Shown here piece by piece: positions 6,607 to 8,360 of a stretch of DNA of 8,360 bases (positions are counted from its first letter, which is position 1; the number at the start of each line of letters is the position of its first letter). This stretch comes from Salibacteraceae bacterium (GTDB lineage Bacteria > Bacteroidota > Bacteroidia > Flavobacteriales_G > Salibacteraceae), in assembly GCA_023262195.1 (NCBI GenBank), contig JALRDM010000260.1, positions 1 to 8,360 of the forward strand. The letters run 5' to 3'. The translations under genes and the position numbers were made by a program. The notes under the pieces are model-generated. The model had not been told where the DNA came from. It searched no databases and was given only the letters and a program-made list of their open reading frames with translations.

Positions 6607-6839
6607 TCAGCTGTAAAAAAGCCGCGGAATACTGTCAGCTAAGCGAAGAGAACAAATTATGGTTATATCAATGAATTCAGCTGCGCTTTCATTTGGCCAT
6701 TTGCAAAATGTGCAAGGCCTGTTAAGAGCAGAGTGCTTGGATCGCCAAGGTTTCTAAAAAAATTTCTGCTACGGATTCCTACACAAATGATGAGAAGGAA
6801 GATTTGAAAAAGATGTTAAACAATGAGTTTAATAATTAA
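6603..6839 (+). pseudogene. Decayed small zinc-binding anti-sigma factor gene (two in-frame stops)
   Basis: The ATG at 6603 overlaps the sigma stop (ATGA). The frame then gives 78 codons ending at TAA 6837-6839, interrupted by TGA at 6672-6674 (codon 24) and TAA at 6723-6725 (codon 41). The conceptual product begins 'MISCKKAAEYCQLSEEN', has 'QLRFHLAICKMCKAC' around residues 26-40, and ends with a charged helix ('NDEKEDLKKMLNNEF'). 'HLAICKMC' is the HxxxCxxC motif of zinc-binding anti-sigma (ZAS/zf-HC2-like) proteins, and the 'SCKKA' opening is typical of the Bacteroidota cytosolic partners of ECF sigma factors. No frameshift is needed, so the stops are probably fairly recent. The position directly after a sigma gene confirms the pairing. 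The first 23 codons lack the zinc site, so no working anti-sigma factor is expected. Confidence 0.8.
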
Positions 6840-6854
6840 ATAGAAAGACAGTGA

Positions 6855-7172
6855 TTAGTCCTCATCGTCACCGACCACATCATCATCTCCATATTTTTCT
6901 TCGAAATCCTCTCTAACATCATCCTTCAATGTACCATCATCATCATAATCGTCATCATCATCAATGATTTCTTGGGCGCGTGCCTTCGTCATCTTTAAGA
7001 GGTAAACCTTCTCGTCAGTCTCAAAACGTAGGGCAGAAATCATTTCACCTTTATATGGAAATCGAATAAGCTCATCAACGAAACCTTCAGGATACTCGAG
7101 CTTTATCTGTTGTTGAAGTTCTTGACTTATCTTAACGAATTCAGTGATCACTTTTGGTTTCTGTGTTTCCAT
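6855..7172 (-). CDS. Small Asp-rich acidic protein of unknown function (105 aa)
   Basis: Residues 1-70 form a compact mixed domain ('FVKISQELQQQI', 'YPEGFVDELIRFPYKGEM', 'ALRFETDEKVYLLKMTKARA'). Residues 71-105 are almost wholly acidic, with two Asp clusters ('DDDDDYDDDG' and 'GDDDVVGDDED'). The plan resembles a short conserved protein that I recall from many Bacteroidota genomes, sometimes mislabelled DNA primase; I know of no established function. It has no leader or membrane segment, so it is cytosolic. The acidic tail could bind cations or basic proteins, but this is a guess. The Asp codons create GAT/GAC triplet tracts, including (CAT)4 at 6935-6946 on the plus strand, which could slip in length. 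The gene is convergent with the decayed anti-sigma gene, 15 bases away, and divergent from rluF. The ATG at 7172-7170 is the only start that keeps the N-terminal domain. Confidence 0.85.
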   Translation of the reverse strand: METQKPKVITEFVKISQELQQQIKLEYPEGFVDELIRFPYKGEMISALRFETDEKVYLLKMTKARAQEIIDDDDDYDDDGTLKDDVREDFEEKYGDDDVVGDDED

Positions 7173-7223
7173 TGGCCAAGAGTTTATTCTTATTTATTCG
7201 TACAAATATGTGGTTGATTTTAA

Positions 7224-7257
7224 TTTGAAGCCATTCATACCAAAGAATTAATATTTG
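7224..7257 (+). promoter_or_regulatory. Possible Bacteroidota-type promoter for rluF
   Basis: TTTG at 7224-7227 is followed after 22 bases by AATATTTG at 7250-7257, one mismatch from TAnnTTTG. The spacing is slightly longer than the usual 19-21. It lies about 70 bases before the rluF ATG in the 157-base divergent gap with the acidic-protein gene. The gap is AT-rich and holds nothing else I can identify, so this is a weak candidate. Confidence 0.27.
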
Positions 7258-7329
7258 AGAGAGCAATGCTTAAACTCATATCACATACAAAATGATTCTT
7301 GAAATTGTCTAGAGTTATCTTCGCGATGC

Positions 7330-8196
7330 ATGAACGATGAAGGGGTAAGAATCAATAAATATCTGAGTGAGTTGGGCATTTGTTCGAGACGGGAAGCCGA
7401 ACGCTGGATTGAACAGGGGCGTGTGCATGTCAATAGGAAGGTTCCAACCATGGGCCAGAGAGTCCTTAAAAAAGATGAAGTGCGCGTTGATGGGCGTGTT
7501 GTATCCAAACCCGCAGAGCCTGAGATTTACATTGCCCTAAACAAACCACCAGGCATTGTTTGCACTACCGACCCAACAGAGCCTGACAATATTGTGCAAT
7601 TTGTAAACTACCCAAAAAGAATCTTTCCCATAGGGAGGCTTGATAAGCCAAGCGAAGGTTTAATTTTCCTTACCAGCGATGGTGATATTGTCAACAAAAT
7701 ACTACGAGCTGGCAATAATCATGAAAAGGAATACGAAGTACAGGTTGACAAAGCCATCACGGATGAGTTCATAAACAAAATGATCAATGGCGTACCCATC
7801 TTAGGTACGATGACGAAGAAGTGCAAAGTCATAAAAATAGATTCACATCGATTTAGAATTACGCTCATACAAGGCATGAATCGGCAAATCAGAAGAATGT
7901 GCGAGTACCTTGGTTACAACGTGATGAAATTGAAGCGAATGAGAATCATGAACGTATCACTTGACATTCCGCAAGGAGATTGGCGAGATTTGACCAGCGG
8001 AGAATTGGACACGATCATGGCTCTTACCAAAGCCTCTGAGAAGACCAGTAATAAGGGAAGTAAGTCGAGCTCAAAATCAACTCCAATAGGAAATCCACCG
8101 AAAAAATCCAAACCTAGATTTGACCCAAGAAATAAACCAGGGTCGATTACGAGAAAGAAGAACACGAATAACAAATCAAGAAAAAAGAGAAAATGA
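7330..8196 (+). CDS. rluF: 23S rRNA pseudouridine(2604) synthase RluF
   Basis: The enzyme isomerises uridine to pseudouridine in 23S rRNA (U2604 in E. coli). An N-terminal S4 RNA-binding domain covers about residues 7-60 ('[20 protein letters not shown]', 'GRVHVNRK'). The RsuA-family catalytic domain follows, with the nucleophile D105 in '[11 protein letters not shown]'. '[14 protein letters not shown]' (124-137), 'TKKCKV' and '[16 protein letters not shown]' (181-196) are close to E. coli RluF and separate it from RluB, RluE and RsuA. After residue 232 there is a low-complexity tail of about 56 residues rich in Lys, Ser, Arg and Pro. E. coli RluF also has a basic tail, which probably adds RNA affinity. 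The total of 288 residues is normal. The ATG at 7330 is used; an ATG four bases earlier soon hits a stop. The stop overlaps the next gene's ATG. Confidence 0.95.
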   Translation: MNDEGVRINKYLSELGICSRREAERWIEQGRVHVNRKVPTMGQRVLKKDEVRVDGRVVSKPAEPEIYIALNKPPGIVCTTDPTEPDNIVQFVNYPKRIFPIGRLDKPSEGLIFLTSDGDIVNKILRAGNNHEKEYEVQVDKAITDEFINKMINGVPILGTMTKKCKVIKIDSHRFRITLIQGMNRQIRRMCEYLGYNVMKLKRMRIMNVSLDIPQGDWRDLTSGELDTIMALTKASEKTSNKGSKSSSKSTPIGNPPKKSKPRFDPRNKPGSITRKKNTNNKSRKKRK

Positions 8197-8360
8197 GTTG
8201 GAACACAGAAACGTATGATAAAGACAAATCACGCTTGACAAAAACCTTCGAATTCAATGACTTCATAGAGGCTTGGGGGTTCATGTCACGTGTGGCGATT
8301 TTAGCAGAAAAACATAATCATCACCCGAATTGGCAAAATGTGTACAAGACGGTCGAAATA
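8193..8360 (+). CDS. phhB: Pterin-4a-carbinolamine dehydratase (4a-hydroxytetrahydrobiopterin dehydratase), N-terminal part
   Basis: Family members dehydrate 4a-hydroxy-tetrahydropterin, recycling the cofactor of aromatic amino acid hydroxylases; some have pterin-related roles in organisms lacking those enzymes. The 56 visible residues start '[15 protein letters not shown]' and contain '[17 protein letters not shown]'. The active-site motif 'EKHNHHPNW' (39-47) follows, in which the His pair H43-H44 and the Pro-x-aromatic pattern are diagnostic. The start is a short form: the N-terminal helix seen in many homologues (before 'W...L.K.F.F') is largely missing, as is usual for Bacteroidota members I recall. 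The ATG overlaps the rluF TGA as ATGA, so translation is probably coupled. The gene is cut by the window end, and the partner hydroxylase is not visible here. Confidence 0.93.
   Translation, partial: MSWNTETYDKDKSRLTKTFEFNDFIEAWGFMSRVAILAEKHNHHPNWQNVYKTVEI

Noticed and set aside
6085..6839. Readthrough or recoding of TGA/TAA as amino acids to make a working sigma/anti-sigma pair
   Set aside because: TGA and TAA end intact genes elsewhere in the window, there is no selenocysteine-type context, and a frameshift and different stop types would all need separate rescue.
6935..6963. CAT/TCA triplet tracts considered as a separate repeat element or array
   Set aside because: They are short, inside a coding region, and fully explained by consecutive Asp codons.
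7914..8174. Minus-strand frame rich in Phe, Leu and Gly opposite the end of rluF
   Set aside because: Antisense of a Lys/Ser/Arg-rich tail gives Phe/Leu/Ser-rich frames automatically. RluF is the supported gene.
1..8360. A new defence, mobile or secretion system
   Set aside because: No nuclease, transposase, recombinase, phage or toxin-antitoxin motifs are seen. The intact genes are known families or simple small proteins.

Overview
The base composition, the gene families and the absence of Shine-Dalgarno motifs before the starts suggest a Bacteroidota genome, most likely a marine Cytophagales-type bacterium. This placement is an inference from sequence style; no marker gene is present. The small Asp-rich protein, the sigma/anti-sigma pair with its 'SSNYWV...HRAKLQLR' signature, and the glycosylasparaginase with a Tat-like leader are all types I associate with that phylum.

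Layout. (1) 1-201 (+): the C-terminal end of a dicarboxylate/amino acid:cation symporter, cut by the window edge. (2) 208-1206 (-): a probable exported N4-(beta-N-acetylglucosaminyl)-L-asparaginase, convergent with the transporter. (3) 1273-1497 (+): a small two-helix membrane protein. (4) 1529-5297 (-): a probable operon, read from high to low coordinates: FkbM-type methyltransferase, a wrecked small membrane-protein gene, an intact small membrane protein, the Xaa-His/aminoacyl-histidine dipeptidase PepD, and a secreted TPR protein. Spacings are a 4-base overlap, 14, 47 and 3 bases. (5) 5380-6839 (+): trmN6 (tRNA1Val m6A37 methyltransferase, GTG start) followed at once by a decayed ECF sigma factor and its decayed zinc-binding anti-sigma partner. 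(6) 6855-7172 (-): a small Asp-rich acidic protein. (7) 7330-8360 (+): rluF (23S rRNA pseudouridine synthase) overlapping a pterin-4a-carbinolamine dehydratase that runs off the window.

Most of the window is ordinary housekeeping and accessory content: RNA modification (TrmN6, RluF), peptide and glycoprotein-fragment catabolism (PepD, glycosylasparaginase, the symporter) and small envelope proteins. The most notable feature is three neighbouring small genes in visible decay: a membrane-protein gene at 4284-4497, an ECF sigma gene at 6086-6606 and an anti-sigma gene at 6603-6839. Each keeps a recognisable start, frame and 4-base ATGA overlap with a neighbour, but carries in-frame stops and/or frameshifts. 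I find no evidence for a new defence, mobile or regulatory system. There are no CRISPR arrays, tRNA or rRNA genes, insertion sequences or attachment sites. No gene-free stretch exceeds 300 bases.
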